Part shown: piece by piece, positions 32,064 through 43,060 of the stretch | Position numbering within the stretch: position 1 is the first letter of the stretch | How the letters are laid out: each line of letters starts with the position of its first letter | Assembly (NCBI GenBank): GCA_035934405.1 | Contig: DASYXW010000058.1 | Coordinates: 55,223-119,222 of the forward strand | Length of the DNA: 64,000 nt | DNA from: DASYXW01 sp035934405 | GTDB lineage: Bacteria; Acidobacteriota; Terriglobia; UBA7540 | Reading direction: 5' to 3' | The notes under the pieces: model-generated | What the model was told of the DNA's origin: nothing | Seen by the model: the letters and a program-made list of their open reading frames with translations, nothing else | Database searches by the model: none | Position numbers and translations under genes: made by a program

Positions 32064-35063
32064 ATGAAAACCATCGGAGCCGCAATCCTGTGCGCAGTTC
32101 TTTGCTCGGAGTTAGCCAGCGGGCAGACTTGCGCGACTTACGGAGCCAACGTTAACGAAGCGACGGAGACGGCGTTGATTACCGTTGACCAGACGACGGG
32201 GAATGATTTGAGTCCCTGCCAGAGCGGATCAATTTTTCAACACATCCAGGTGGCCGCGAACTGCGCGCTGACGCTCAACGAGCTGATGCTTGGACAGGGA
32301 CAGGGCACCAAGGTGACGATTGATTCGGGCATCTACCGGGAATCCATCACGTTAATTGTATCGGGCATACAGAACCCCAGTCTGGCCATGACGTTTGAGG
32401 CTGCGCCCGGGGCGAACGTCGTCATCAGCGGCGCCGACCAATACACCAACTGGCAGGTATACAGCGGCAACAACTCGATCTACACCAACTCATGGCCGTA
32501 CGCGTGGGGGGTATGTCCGAACGACGGCAGCGGCAACCTGCAGCAGGATATCGTCCTGCGGCGAGAGATGGTTTTTGTGAACGGCGTGCAGATGACCCAG
32601 GTCATGGCGCTCGGCGAGATGCAGCCTGGAACGTTCTATGTGGATGAAGCAGGGGCCACCATTTACCTGTGGCCGCCCGCCGGCACCCAGATTGACAGCG
32701 CGGACGTTGAAGTGGCCACAGACCACAACCTGCCCGGCCTGGGCGCCATCGAGGGTTTGTTCAACGACTTCGGTGAGAGCAATGTGGTTTTGCGCAACCT
32801 GAACTTTCAGTATGACAACTCCTGCGCGGGGAGCTCAGCCGTAACGCCGGCCGAGCGCGGCACGGCGGTATACTTTACGGGCGCAACCAACGTCCTCCTG
32901 GATACGGACATCTTCAGCTGGAACAATGCCGGTGGTCTAAGCGTCGACACCGGCTCGGCGAACATCCAGGTGCAGAACAGCCATGCCAACCACAACGGCG
33001 AACTGGGCATGAACTCGACCAAAACCATCTGCAGCGTTTGGACGGGCAACGAGACCTCCTACAACGACTGGAGGGGTGCCCAGGGCGTTTACCAGACCTT
33101 TGGCGGCGGCGCTTTCCACTTCTATCAGGCGCACCGCGATCAAGTGCTGAATCACACCTCGCTTTACAATCAGACTCATGGCATCCATTTCGATTTCGAC
33201 AGTTCGAACATTAACAATTCGACAACCAGCCCCTCAAACCTGTTTTCCTCCGGCAACTTCGCCGCTTCTTTGCTTATTGAAAAGAGCGGAGGCGAAGGAC
33301 CGCTCGAGTTGACCGGCAGCAACTTCTGCAACGGCAACGCGCCCGTAAACTCCACCATCGTGAACGGAGTCTCGGTGAACCAGTCCGAACAGGTCAGTTT
33401 GACGAACGACGTGATTTACAACGGCGGCGATCAGCTCACGATTGGCGGCATGCCCGGAAAAGTGACCGTGTCGGACTGGGAGCCACCCTTCACCCAGTAC
33501 CATCTCAACGCCCAGAGCCTTACCTTGGACCAGGACACGATCGACGCGGTGGGCTCGAGCCAGAACGTCTTTTACGACGCGCTGGGCAATACGAGTAAGA
33601 ACACGGATTGGACCGATTTCACGAGCACGTTGATGTCAAATAACAACACATGGTGGAATACCGGCGGGAACACGAACGTCTTCGGCCTCCCCACCACGTC
33701 GCCGCTGACTTTTACGAACCTCGCCGGCTGGCAAGCCGCAACCGGTCAGGACTCGGCCTCCGTCTTTGCGATGCCGACCGTTGATCCCGCAATCGCCTGC
33801 GCCGCGAACGCCGATGCTCCGGACTATTGGCTCACGGCGAGCACGGGCCAGGTGACGGTGCACAACACGGTCCCGGCAGTGTTCACGGCCACACTGACCT
33901 CGATCGGTGGAATGACCGGCACGGCCAACCTCACCTACGATGTGTCGAGCATTCCCAATGCCACCGCCACGTGGTCCCCGAGCCCGGCGACCATCGGGGG
34001 AACGTCCACCTTTACGGTAAACACGCCAAGCACCACGCCGGACGGAAATTATCCCGTGGTGATGATCGCGACTAGCGGCAGCGTGACGCGAGCCACGACG
34101 GTCGAAGTGGTGATCGACAACAATGTCGGCGTTTCGCCCACAAGCATCAGCTTCCCGAACACGCCGATCAATACCAACAGCTCCACGCAAATGGTGACAC
34201 TGACCAACAACGGCAATACGACTCTAACGCAACTCAGCGTGGCTCTGGCCTCGGGGCCTGACAACAACGACTTCAGCCTCAACGCATCGGCGTGCGGCAA
34301 CAGTCTCCTGGCTGGAGCGAGTTGTCTGATCAACGTGACCTTCACCCCGAAGGTCACCGGATTGCTGACGGCGACAATCCAAATCAGCAATTCCGACCCC
34401 ACCAGCCCGCAGACGGTAGCCCTGAGCGGAACAGGAACGGCTCCAGTGGCGGTGATCACGCCGCTCAGCCTGAGTTTTGGCAATCAAATCGTCAACACTC
34501 CGAGCCCGGCTCAGGTGGTGACCGTGATGAACACCGGCAACGCCACGCTCGACATCAGCAAGGTTTCGCTTACCGGCACCTCGTTCACCATGTCGAAGAC
34601 ATGTGGCACGACGCTGGCCCCGGGCGCGAGCTGCACGGTCAGCGTGGTCTTTAAGCCCAAAGTGACCGGAGCCATAAACGCCAACCTAAACTTTACCCTC
34701 AACTCGATGCCGAGTTTCGTTTCAGTGGCTCTCAGCGGCACCGGGGTCCAGCCCGTTGCCTCACTGACGCCGAGCACGCTCAACTTCGGCAGCGTCACCG
34801 TGGGCACTACCAGTCCTCCCATGACCGCGACCTTGAGCAATACGGGCACGGCGGCGCTCACCATCACCAGCATCAACACCAACAAACTGTATTACCAAAT
34901 TTCGAGCAACATGTGCGGCACGAGCCTGGGAATAGGCCAGAGCTGCTCGATCATGATCACCTTCAAGCCGTCGGCCAAGGGAACCCAGGATGGGACCTTG
35001 ACCGTCCTCGATAACGGAAAGACGACCAAGCAGACCGCCAGCCTGCAAGGCACGGGAATGTGA
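32064..35063 (+). CDS. Large secreted protein with beta-helix and choice-of-anchor-D repeats
   Basis: 999 residues from ATG 32064, preceded by TAGGGGGAGA. A signal peptide (MKTIGAAILCAVLCSELASGQ) leads into a ~550-residue region with parallel-beta-helix-like turns: NIQVQNSHANHNGELGMN, NVVLRNLNFQYDNS, VLLDTDIFSWNNAGGLSVDTG. A ~100-residue Ig-like part follows. Then come three ASH/choice-of-anchor-D repeats of about 100 residues, each ending in a SGTG-type motif (TPLSLSFGNQIVNTPSPAQVVTV, TPSTLNFGSVTVGTTSPPM). It probably acts outside the cell on carbohydrate or as an adhesin. No catalytic residues are identified. Confidence 0.85.
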   Translation: MKTIGAAILCAVLCSELASGQTCATYGANVNEATETALITVDQTTGNDLSPCQSGSIFQHIQVAANCALTLNELMLGQGQGTKVTIDSGIYRESITLIVSGIQNPSLAMTFEAAPGANVVISGADQYTNWQVYSGNNSIYTNSWPYAWGVCPNDGSGNLQQDIVLRREMVFVNGVQMTQVMALGEMQPGTFYVDEAGATIYLWPPAGTQIDSADVEVATDHNLPGLGAIEGLFNDFGESNVVLRNLNFQYDNSCAGSSAVTPAERGTAVYFTGATNVLLDTDIFSWNNAGGLSVDTGSANIQVQNSHANHNGELGMNSTKTICSVWTGNETSYNDWRGAQGVYQTFGGGAFHFYQAHRDQVLNHTSLYNQTHGIHFDFDSSNINNSTTSPSNLFSSGNFAASLLIEKSGGEGPLELTGSNFCNGNAPVNSTIVNGVSVNQSEQVSLTNDVIYNGGDQLTIGGMPGKVTVSDWEPPFTQYHLNAQSLTLDQDTIDAVGSSQNVFYDALGNTSKNTDWTDFTSTLMSNNNTWWNTGGNTNVFGLPTTSPLTFTNLAGWQAATGQDSASVFAMPTVDPAIACAANADAPDYWLTASTGQVTVHNTVPAVFTATLTSIGGMTGTANLTYDVSSIPNATATWSPSPATIGGTSTFTVNTPSTTPDGNYPVVMIATSGSVTRATTVEVVIDNNVGVSPTSISFPNTPINTNSSTQMVTLTNNGNTTLTQLSVALASGPDNNDFSLNASACGNSLLAGASCLINVTFTPKVTGLLTATIQISNSDPTSPQTVALSGTGTAPVAVITPLSLSFGNQIVNTPSPAQVVTVMNTGNATLDISKVSLTGTSFTMSKTCGTTLAPGASCTVSVVFKPKVTGAINANLNFTLNSMPSFVSVALSGTGVQPVASLTPSTLNFGSVTVGTTSPPMTATLSNTGTAALTITSINTNKLYYQISSNMCGTSLGIGQSCSIMITFKPSAKGTQDGTLTVLDNGKTTKQTASLQGTGM

Positions 35064-35077
35064 ACTGGCGGCATTCG

Positions 35078-35109
35078 AAAAAGAGAAGGGCGGGGATTGC
35101 TCCCCGCCC
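35078..35109 (-). terminator. Terminator of the groES-groEL unit
   Basis: GGGCGGGGA-TTGC-TCCCCGCCC (35088-35109) is a perfect 9-bp hairpin. On the minus strand it is followed by TTCTCTTTTT (35087-35078). It sits 93 bases past the groEL stop. Confidence 0.75.
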
Positions 35110-35116
35110 TCCGGAA

Positions 35117-35201
35117 AAGCCGCAGGGCTAACAGCAAGCCCTGCGCTACGTTTGGTTTCGTGCTTACTGACAACTGAGAACTGACTACTGCCAACTGGTT
35201 C

Positions 35202-35203
<2 letters not shown>
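35117..35203. repeat. Short repeats: AAGCCGCAGGGCTAA hairpin and CTGACTACTG words
   Basis: AAGCCGCAGGGCTAA (35117-35131) faces AGCCCTGCGCT to form a small hairpin, and the same 15 bases recur at 45703-45717. It is followed by gcttactgacaactgagaactgactactgccaactggttctcag (35161-35205), a word array seen again at 36983-37013. Confidence 0.55.
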
Positions 35204-36884
<1,681 letters not shown>

Positions 36885-36982
36885 TTCTTATTTCCTCCAG
36901 ATTTCTCTTAAGAATTTTCCGCTGTTCGTTGTCTCTAATGCGTCAGATTCTCGGGTCGCCGCAAGCCACCAGCGGGCCGCCG

Positions 36983-37013
36983 GCAACTGACTACTGAAAA
37001 CTGACGACTGACT
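36983..37013. repeat. CTGACTACTGA word array inside the groESL operon
   Basis: ggcaactgactactgaaaactgacgactgac lies between groES and groEL, showing that this repeat family is tolerated within a transcribed operon. Confidence 0.5.
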
Positions 37014-37331
37014 TTACTTCTTGCCGCCCGCTGCCTTCGCGGACGCTTCGATCACGCCCAGCACTTCGTCCTCGCGGATGATGAGGTACTCTTCTCCGTC
37101 GAGCTTGATTTCGGTGCCGGAATACTTGCCGAACAGGATGCGGTCGCCGGCCTTGACGTCGAGCGAAATCACTTCGCCCTTATCCGTCTTCTTGCCCTTG
37201 CCCACGGCCACTACCTCGGCCTCCTGCGGTTTTTCCTTGGCCGTGTCGGGAATGATGATGCCCCCCTTCACAGTTTCCTTCTCCTCAATGCGCTTGATCA
37301 AAATGCGATCATGAAGCGGTCTCACGTTCAT
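37014..37331 (-). CDS. groS: Co-chaperonin GroES (Hsp10)
   Basis: 105 residues capping the GroEL ring. Signatures: VRPLHDRILIKRIEEKETVKGGIIIPDTAKEKPQEAEVVAVG (the mobile loop lies in KGGIIIPDTA), DVKAGDRILFGKYSGTEIKLDGEEYLIIREDEVLGVI. ATG at 37331, with AAAGGAGA upstream. The C-terminal tail EASAKAAGGKK is slightly longer than usual. First gene of the heat-shock operon. Confidence 0.97.
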   Translation of the reverse strand: MNVRPLHDRILIKRIEEKETVKGGIIIPDTAKEKPQEAEVVAVGKGKKTDKGEVISLDVKAGDRILFGKYSGTEIKLDGEEYLIIREDEVLGVIEASAKAAGGKK

Positions 37332-37477
37332 GCTTGCTGTCTCCTTTCGTGCTCAGTTTGTCAGATAGTTGCCATGTTGATTGATAGCCGGATCATTCGA
37401 TTCTTCCCCCCTGCGCGGCCCGCCGTCGGCGGGCGAGGGGGACGGCGAACGTCCTGCGCCTCGGTGCCGGAAGCAAT

Positions 37478-37504
37478 TTAGCACTCCTTGCCCGAGAGTG
37501 CTAA
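37478..37504 (-). promoter_or_regulatory. CIRCE operator (HrcA site)
   Basis: TTAGCACTC-N9-GAGTGCTAA is present without a mismatch. It lies directly after the -10 box of the groESL promoter, where HrcA binding would block transcription. Confidence 0.95.
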
Positions 37505-37532
37505 ATGTAGAGCATCCAGGTCGTGCTGTCAA
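37504..37532 (-). promoter_or_regulatory. Promoter of groES-groEL
   Basis: On the minus strand TTGACA (37532-37527), a 17-base spacer, then TACATT (37509-37504). It abuts the CIRCE element. Confidence 0.8.
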
Positions 37533-37906
37533 GAGGCAATTTGTACGGGCACTGTCAATCCGACGCGTGAAAGCGGAATCGCCCACACACCGCAGGCAGC
37601 CTGAGGAATCGTCCCAGTCGGCAAGATGGTTCCGTCCAGGAATTCGGCTTGGGGATCACAGATCAGGTTATCATTTAGAATCATAAACATTCCGGCTTCG
37701 TCGAAGACCTTCCCGGCTCGGCGGCTCAGTTCGGACGAGGGCCGTAAGCAAGAGTGCTCAAAGAGTCGGCTGGTCGGAATCCGCCGCCGATACAATGCTT
37801 GAGGTTTAGCCTTTAGAATCAGCAGCTTTGTCGGCAGATGAGGAGCGTTTCCAAATTCTGCGTTGGGTGCGTATGGCGTGTATCTACTCATTCTAATATA
37901 CATCAT
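37529..37906 (-). CDS. Uncertain hypothetical frame upstream of groES
   Basis: A 125-codon frame from ATG 37906 (MMYIRMSRYTPYAPNAEFG) with a plausible-looking centre (HLPTKLLILKAKPQALYRRRIPTSRLFEHSCLRPSSELSRRAGKVFDEAGMFMILNDNLICDPQAEFLDGTILP). Its stop overlaps the -35 box of groES. Its codons are less GC-rich than those of neighbours. There is no ribosome site or family match, so it may be chance, or a transferred small gene. Confidence 0.3.
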   Translation of the reverse strand: MMYIRMSRYTPYAPNAEFGNAPHLPTKLLILKAKPQALYRRRIPTSRLFEHSCLRPSSELSRRAGKVFDEAGMFMILNDNLICDPQAEFLDGTILPTGTIPQAACGVWAIPLSRVGLTVPVQIAS

Positions 37907-38115
37907 TGATTTGGCGCGAGGCCGGCGGCAGCCGGCCCGGCGGGGCCAGGCTTGGCGAGTCGGGAAGCGAGCCTGGTCTGGCAGATGACAGCAAGGGCGC
38001 ATAGCTCGACAGTTTACTATTGGGTACTTTAGAAAGTCAAGCCATTTTTGATGCCGCCAAGCAACCGCTGCGACGCTGGAGGACAATCATAATCCAGGTT
38101 GCCTCACCACAATAG

Positions 38116-39945
38116 TTGGGGAATAATGCTCGGCGGAGGTTGCCTGTGCGCCATCCAACTCTTGCGGCGATTTTCATTGTCGTTAGTCTCGTTTTTGGGG
38201 TCAGGAGTCCCCGGTCCGGCCGGGACGGGCAGGGGTTGGGGCCCGGGGAAAAGAGCACTGATCCCCGACCCCTGGTCCCCGATCCCTATCTTGCCCGTGG
38301 CGCCGACCTCATTCTGCTGCACGGCAAGATCTGGACCGGCGAGCCGTACGCGAAACCCGGCGAAAAGGAGACGCCGGCCCGGTTCGCGCAGGCCGTGGCC
38401 GTTGCTAACGGACGCATCCTCGCCGTCGGCACCGACGATGAGATTCAGGCTTATACAGGACCGAACACGCAGGCGATCGATCTTCATGGCCGCTTCGCCA
38501 TGCCGGGCTTCATTGACGACCACGTGCACTTCTCCGACGGCAGCTTCCAGCTTTTGCAGATTGACTTGAAGAACGTCCGCAGCGAGGCGGAATTCGTGCG
38601 CCAGATCGGTGAGAAGGCCAAGACCCTCGCGCCGGGACGGTGGCTCCTGGGCGGCGACTGGGACGAGGAAGCCTGGCCGGACGCGAAGCTGCCGACGCGT
38701 TGGATGATCGACGCCGTCACGCCCAACAATCCAGTGTACATCAGCCGCTACGACGGTCACGCCGGACTGGCCAATTCGCTGGCGATGAAGTTGGCCGGCG
38801 TGACCAAGGACGCGAAGGACCCCGTCGGCGGCCGCATCGTCCGCGACCCGAAGACCCATGAGCCGACCGGCGTCTTCAAGGACGCGGCTCAGGGGCTTAT
38901 CGAGCATGTGATTCCCAATCCGAGCGAAGCGGAATACGAGGAGGCTATCAAGACAGGCCTCGCGGAAGCGCGCCGTGTGGGTGTGACCTCGGTTGAAGAC
39001 ATGAACCTCGGCGGCGACACGCCGGACGGCCAGTTCACGGGCGAAATCCGCCTGCTGAGCCGGGCCGAGCGCGAAGGCTGGCTCACCTGCCGCTTCACGG
39101 AATACATCCCGATCCGGCAATGGAAGACTCTCGCCGATGCGGCGCTCTCGCACAACATGGGCAGCGACTTCCTGAAGCTGGGCGGCGTGAAAGGATTCGC
39201 CGACGGCTCGCTCGGCTCGCGCACCGCCTGGATGTTCGAGCCTTACGCGGACGACCCCCACAACTTCGGGATACCTCTGCCGATGATGAGCCCGCCGGCG
39301 AAAATGGAAGCCGCAGTGCGCGGCGCGGACGCAGCGGGCATCCAGATTGCGGTGCATGCCATCGGCACGCGGGCCGTGGCCGAGATGCTCGACATTTACC
39401 AGCGCGTGGGCGGCGCGGATTCTCCCGCGCATCGCTTCCGCATCGAGCACGCTCAGCACATGCGTCCCCAGGACTTCGCGCGCTTCGGCAAGCTCGGCAT
39501 CGTGGCCAGCATGCAGCCGTACCACGCCATCGACGACGGCCGCTGGGCTGAGAAGCGCATCAACCACGAGGTGGCGAAATACAGCTACGCCTGGCGTTCC
39601 ATGCTCGATGCCGGCGCGCCGCTTGCCTTCGGAACGGACTGGCCGGTGGCGCCGCTCAATCCGCTGCTCGGCATCTACGCCGCCGTCACTCGCGCTACGC
39701 TCGACGGCAAGCATCCCGAGGGCTGGTTCCCGGAGCAGAAGCTGACGCTTGATGAGGCCCTGCGCGCTTACACGGCGGGCAGCGCCTACGCAGCTTTCCA
39801 GGAAGGCGACCGGGGGACGATCGCGCCCGGCAAGCTCGGCGACGTGATCGTGCTTTCCGACGACCTCTTCTCGATCGCGCCCGAGAAAATCCGCGACGCA
39901 CACGTCGAGATGACGATCGTGGGCGGCAAGGTGGTTTTTCAGTAG
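38116..39945 (+). CDS. Secreted amidohydrolase (YtcJ-like, amidohydrolase family 3)
   Basis: Metal-dependent hydrolase of amide or related bonds in small molecules. After a signal segment (TLAAIFIVVSLVFG) come GADLILLHGKIWTGEPYA, GRFAMPGFIDDHVHFSDGS with the metal-binding HxH, GVKGFADGSLGSRTA, IAVHAIGTRAVAEML, FRIEHAQHM and AFGTDWPVAPLNPLLG, in the usual order. About 609 residues if ATG 38116 is used. Between the signal and the domain is a ~30-residue insert encoded by low-complexity GGTCCCCGATCCC words (38203-38290). The substrate is unknown. Confidence 0.9.
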   Translation: MGNNARRRLPVRHPTLAAIFIVVSLVFGVRSPRSGRDGQGLGPGEKSTDPRPLVPDPYLARGADLILLHGKIWTGEPYAKPGEKETPARFAQAVAVANGRILAVGTDDEIQAYTGPNTQAIDLHGRFAMPGFIDDHVHFSDGSFQLLQIDLKNVRSEAEFVRQIGEKAKTLAPGRWLLGGDWDEEAWPDAKLPTRWMIDAVTPNNPVYISRYDGHAGLANSLAMKLAGVTKDAKDPVGGRIVRDPKTHEPTGVFKDAAQGLIEHVIPNPSEAEYEEAIKTGLAEARRVGVTSVEDMNLGGDTPDGQFTGEIRLLSRAEREGWLTCRFTEYIPIRQWKTLADAALSHNMGSDFLKLGGVKGFADGSLGSRTAWMFEPYADDPHNFGIPLPMMSPPAKMEAAVRGADAAGIQIAVHAIGTRAVAEMLDIYQRVGGADSPAHRFRIEHAQHMRPQDFARFGKLGIVASMQPYHAIDDGRWAEKRINHEVAKYSYAWRSMLDAGAPLAFGTDWPVAPLNPLLGIYAAVTRATLDGKHPEGWFPEQKLTLDEALRAYTAGSAYAAFQEGDRGTIAPGKLGDVIVLSDDLFSIAPEKIRDAHVEMTIVGGKVVFQ

Positions 39946-39947
39946 GG

Positions 39948-40112
39948 CAGTATTTCAGTATTTCAGGTTGTCAGTATTCCAGGTGCCCAGTATTTCGGGT
40001 TCCGACTGGGAGAGGCTAAAGGTCAGTTGCTCGGCGGTTCAGCAGGGGCTGATAAACCGACCAATTGAAATACTGAGGTCCTGAAATACTGACCGACTGA
40101 GCACTGAAGGCC
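39948..40112. repeat. Inverted pair of CAGTATTTCAG word arrays
   Basis: gcagtatttcagtatttcaggttgtcagtattcc with cccagtatttcggg (39948-40001) is answered by gaaatactgaggtcctgaaatactgaccgactgagcactgaagg (40067-40110). The arms can pair into a long imperfect hairpin. The same words recur near 54950. The rest of the spacer to 40241 shows nothing else certain. Confidence 0.6.
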
Positions 40113-40241
40113 TTTCCGCTCAGAATCAATTTGACAGGTATCTGGCGCGGAAGTATTCTCACCCCTCGTTCCCGCCAAACTGTTCATCATTTCAACCGGG
40201 GTATTACTCGACGTGGCGGGCGAGACCGAGGGGGGAATCTC

Positions 40242-42854
40242 ATGAAGCGAGCAATCTGTTGTCTGTCGGTTTCGCTGGCGTTTGCCGTGGCTGCAGCGAG
40301 CGCCGATTCCGGCCGGCCCGGCCGCAGCCAAGCCGGCGCAAGCGGGCAGGGCGTCCAGGCGGGCACTCCCGCCCTCGCCGCGCCCGCCACTGACCTTACG
40401 AAAGCCTCGCCCGACGAGTTGCTCAAAGTCTACGCGCAGCTTCGTGACCTCAGCGGTAGCGATCGGTACGCCGTGGCCGGGAACGTCACCTTCAAGCGCG
40501 GCGAGGGAACCTTTACGTTCAAAGACGGACGCCTCGCCTTCGCGGCCCCGGTGGCAGGGCACGTGGTGGCGGCGGTGTTCACCGGCGAGGGCACGTTCGA
40601 GCTCGACCCACCCACTGCTATCGACCGTTACCAGATCTCCCGCTTCACCAAACAACCCAGGCTCCTCGAAGGTTTCCGCGATGCCGTCTTCTTCTTCACC
40701 GACGATTCCTGGCAGGAGTTGCAGAAGTTGGTGAAGGTTCAGTCCGGAGGGGATGCCGCGGCGGCCTCGAAGACGTTGCAGTCCGCCCAGCGGAAATACG
40801 CGGAAGACTTCAACGAGTGGATTGACAACCTGCGCAAGGGTAACCCCGAGATGCGGAACCTGCCGGCGCGGATGCTCGCCGACCTCAGCGATCCCCTGAG
40901 CCGGGGCATGTTTCTGGCCGATTTCAAAGGCGAGAAGAGCGGCGACCTGCTCTATCACGTCAGTTGGAACCGCCAGCCCATTGTGCCGGCCGGTCTCGAC
41001 ACCGACGAGGAAGTGATGCTGGTCCATTACCGGCACAACGAGTACTGGGAATGGTGGTCCGGATTCCACCTGGCGGGCGAGTACACCAGAAGCTCGCACC
41101 CGGAGCATCGCACGCTCATCGCGCACTGCGGCTCGGAAAGCATCGACGCTGAAATCAGCAAGGATAACCACCTTTCCGCCACCGCCGAAATGGAGTTTGA
41201 CGTGCCGGAGGGCCTCGCTCGCGTGCTCCCGCTCAACCTCGACGGGGTGCTGCGCGTGTCGTCGATTACTGGCATCACCGGCGACGTCGGCCAGAAGCTG
41301 AGCTTCATTCAGGAAGACCGCAAGCTCGATAGCGACCTCTGGCTGATTCTTCCCGAGCCGCCGGCGGCGGGGCAACCATACAAAATCAAGATTGCTTACC
41401 AAGAGGATTCCACCCGCGACAGCCGCATTATCCATCAAGAAGGCTCCGGCCTTTATTTCGTGGGCGCGCGGGAATCCTGGTACCCGAGCTTCGGCGCTTT
41501 TGACGACCGCACGAATTTCAAGCTCCACTTCCGGTCGCCGAAGAAATACACCTTTGTTGCCACTGGGCGCCGGCTGAGCGAGAAGAAGGAAGGCGACGGC
41601 ATCGAGAGCGACTGGGAATCCGAGATGCCCTATAACGTCGTAGGGTTCAACTACGGCGACTTTGTGGATAAGAGCCACTCGGATCCGAACCTCACGGTCA
41701 CGGTGTACGCCGGGCGCGAGGTTCCGGACGAGTTGAAAAACCTGTCGGCAGCGATCGAGCAGGGTCAATTTGCCCAGCAATCGGGAGGGGTCGGAGGAGG
41801 CGTGGGAGGGCGGCAGAGCAACGTCGAAGCCGACAGCGGAATCCTGACCGGGGGCTTCAACACCGTGGGCATGGCCGGGTACGCCGCGGCTGAAAGCTAC
41901 CAGGCTTTCAAGCTCTACGAACACTACTTCGGTCCGCTGCCGTTTAAAACCATTTCGGTCACCGAGCAGCCCGTGGGGTCCTTCGGGCAAAGCTGGCCCA
42001 CCTTGATCTTCCTGCCCTACCTGTCCCTGCTCGATACCACTACGCGGCACAGCCTCAGACTGGAAGACACCGCCGAAGGCCGCGAGTTCTTCAATGTCGT
42101 CGCCATACACGAAATGTCGCACCAGTGGTGGGGTCACATGGTGGGCTGGAAGACTTACCACGACCAGTGGATGTCTGAAGGTTTCGCGGATTTCTCCGCC
42201 GCGCTCTATTTCAAGACCTTCGAGCCGAAAAAGTTCAAGCCGTTCTGGGACCTCAAGCGCCAGCACCTGCTCTCGAAGAATCGTGAAGGGCACCGCCCCG
42301 TGGACGTGGGCCCGCTGTGGCTCAACTACCAGACGAACGCCTACCTTGAAGGCGGCAACTCGACACTTCTGATCTACGAAAAAGGCGCCTATGTGCTCGA
42401 AATGCTTCGCGCCCTCATGGAAGATACCCGGTCGCCCGAACCGGACGCCAAGTTCATCGCCATGATGCACGATTTTGTGTCGACCTACGCCGGCAAGAAC
42501 GCCTCCACCGAGGACTTCCGCCGTGTCGTCGAAAAGCACTTCGGCGAGCCGATGGACTGGTTCTTCAACGAATGGGTGTACGGCACCGAAGTGCCGCGGT
42601 ATGACTTCGGCTACGAACTGAAAGACGCTGGCCAGGGCAAGACCACCCTGCACTTCTCGCTGCAGCAGTCCGAGGTGTCGGACTCTTTCTTCATGCGGGT
42701 ACCCCTCTACGTGTGGGTAAAGGGCGCGCCGCATCGCCTGGGATTCATCTCCATCAAAGGACCCTCGACCTTCACGCGCGACATCGCTTTGCCGTTCCGC
42801 CCCGACAAGGTCACTGTTGACGAGTATCACAGCATCTTGGCAATTGAGAAGTAG
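40242..42854 (+). CDS. Secreted M1-family zinc aminopeptidase
   Basis: 870 residues from ATG 40242 (GGGGGAAT upstream), opening with a signal peptide (MKRAICCLSVSLAFAVAAASA). The gluzincin site is intact: H623-E-M-S-H627 followed 18 residues later by E646 (HEMSHQWWGHMVGWKTYHDQWMSEGFADF). Upstream, TEQPVGSFGQSWPTLIFLPYLS occupies the place of the exopeptidase GxMEN motif but does not match it, so substrate preference may differ from classical aminopeptidase N. The first ~350 residues are an extended beta-rich region. Probably digests peptides outside the cytoplasm. Confidence 0.88.
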   Translation: MKRAICCLSVSLAFAVAAASADSGRPGRSQAGASGQGVQAGTPALAAPATDLTKASPDELLKVYAQLRDLSGSDRYAVAGNVTFKRGEGTFTFKDGRLAFAAPVAGHVVAAVFTGEGTFELDPPTAIDRYQISRFTKQPRLLEGFRDAVFFFTDDSWQELQKLVKVQSGGDAAAASKTLQSAQRKYAEDFNEWIDNLRKGNPEMRNLPARMLADLSDPLSRGMFLADFKGEKSGDLLYHVSWNRQPIVPAGLDTDEEVMLVHYRHNEYWEWWSGFHLAGEYTRSSHPEHRTLIAHCGSESIDAEISKDNHLSATAEMEFDVPEGLARVLPLNLDGVLRVSSITGITGDVGQKLSFIQEDRKLDSDLWLILPEPPAAGQPYKIKIAYQEDSTRDSRIIHQEGSGLYFVGARESWYPSFGAFDDRTNFKLHFRSPKKYTFVATGRRLSEKKEGDGIESDWESEMPYNVVGFNYGDFVDKSHSDPNLTVTVYAGREVPDELKNLSAAIEQGQFAQQSGGVGGGVGGRQSNVEADSGILTGGFNTVGMAGYAAAESYQAFKLYEHYFGPLPFKTISVTEQPVGSFGQSWPTLIFLPYLSLLDTTTRHSLRLEDTAEGREFFNVVAIHEMSHQWWGHMVGWKTYHDQWMSEGFADFSAALYFKTFEPKKFKPFWDLKRQHLLSKNREGHRPVDVGPLWLNYQTNAYLEGGNSTLLIYEKGAYVLEMLRALMEDTRSPEPDAKFIAMMHDFVSTYAGKNASTEDFRRVVEKHFGEPMDWFFNEWVYGTEVPRYDFGYELKDAGQGKTTLHFSLQQSEVSDSFFMRVPLYVWVKGAPHRLGFISIKGPSTFTRDIALPFRPDKVTVDEYHSILAIEK

Positions 42855-43060
42855 AAGCCGTCTCAATGGACCGGCTGGCTGCGCTCCGTTGCACGCCGCG
42901 CCATCGGAAATTTGTACACACCCCGGAAAGATTTCGACGCTCGCTCTTTTCTCCCTACCGACCCAACAATGCCTGTAACTATCTGACGGTCCAGTTACTT
43001 AACATTTGTCTCCGAGAGCTGGCAAGCACCGTGCTCTTACCAGCCTGGAGGCAACTTGCC

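Noticed and set aside
37905..38045. GC-rich inverted sequences as a terminator or RNA gene
   Set aside because: Several short complementary words but no clear single stem or T-tract.
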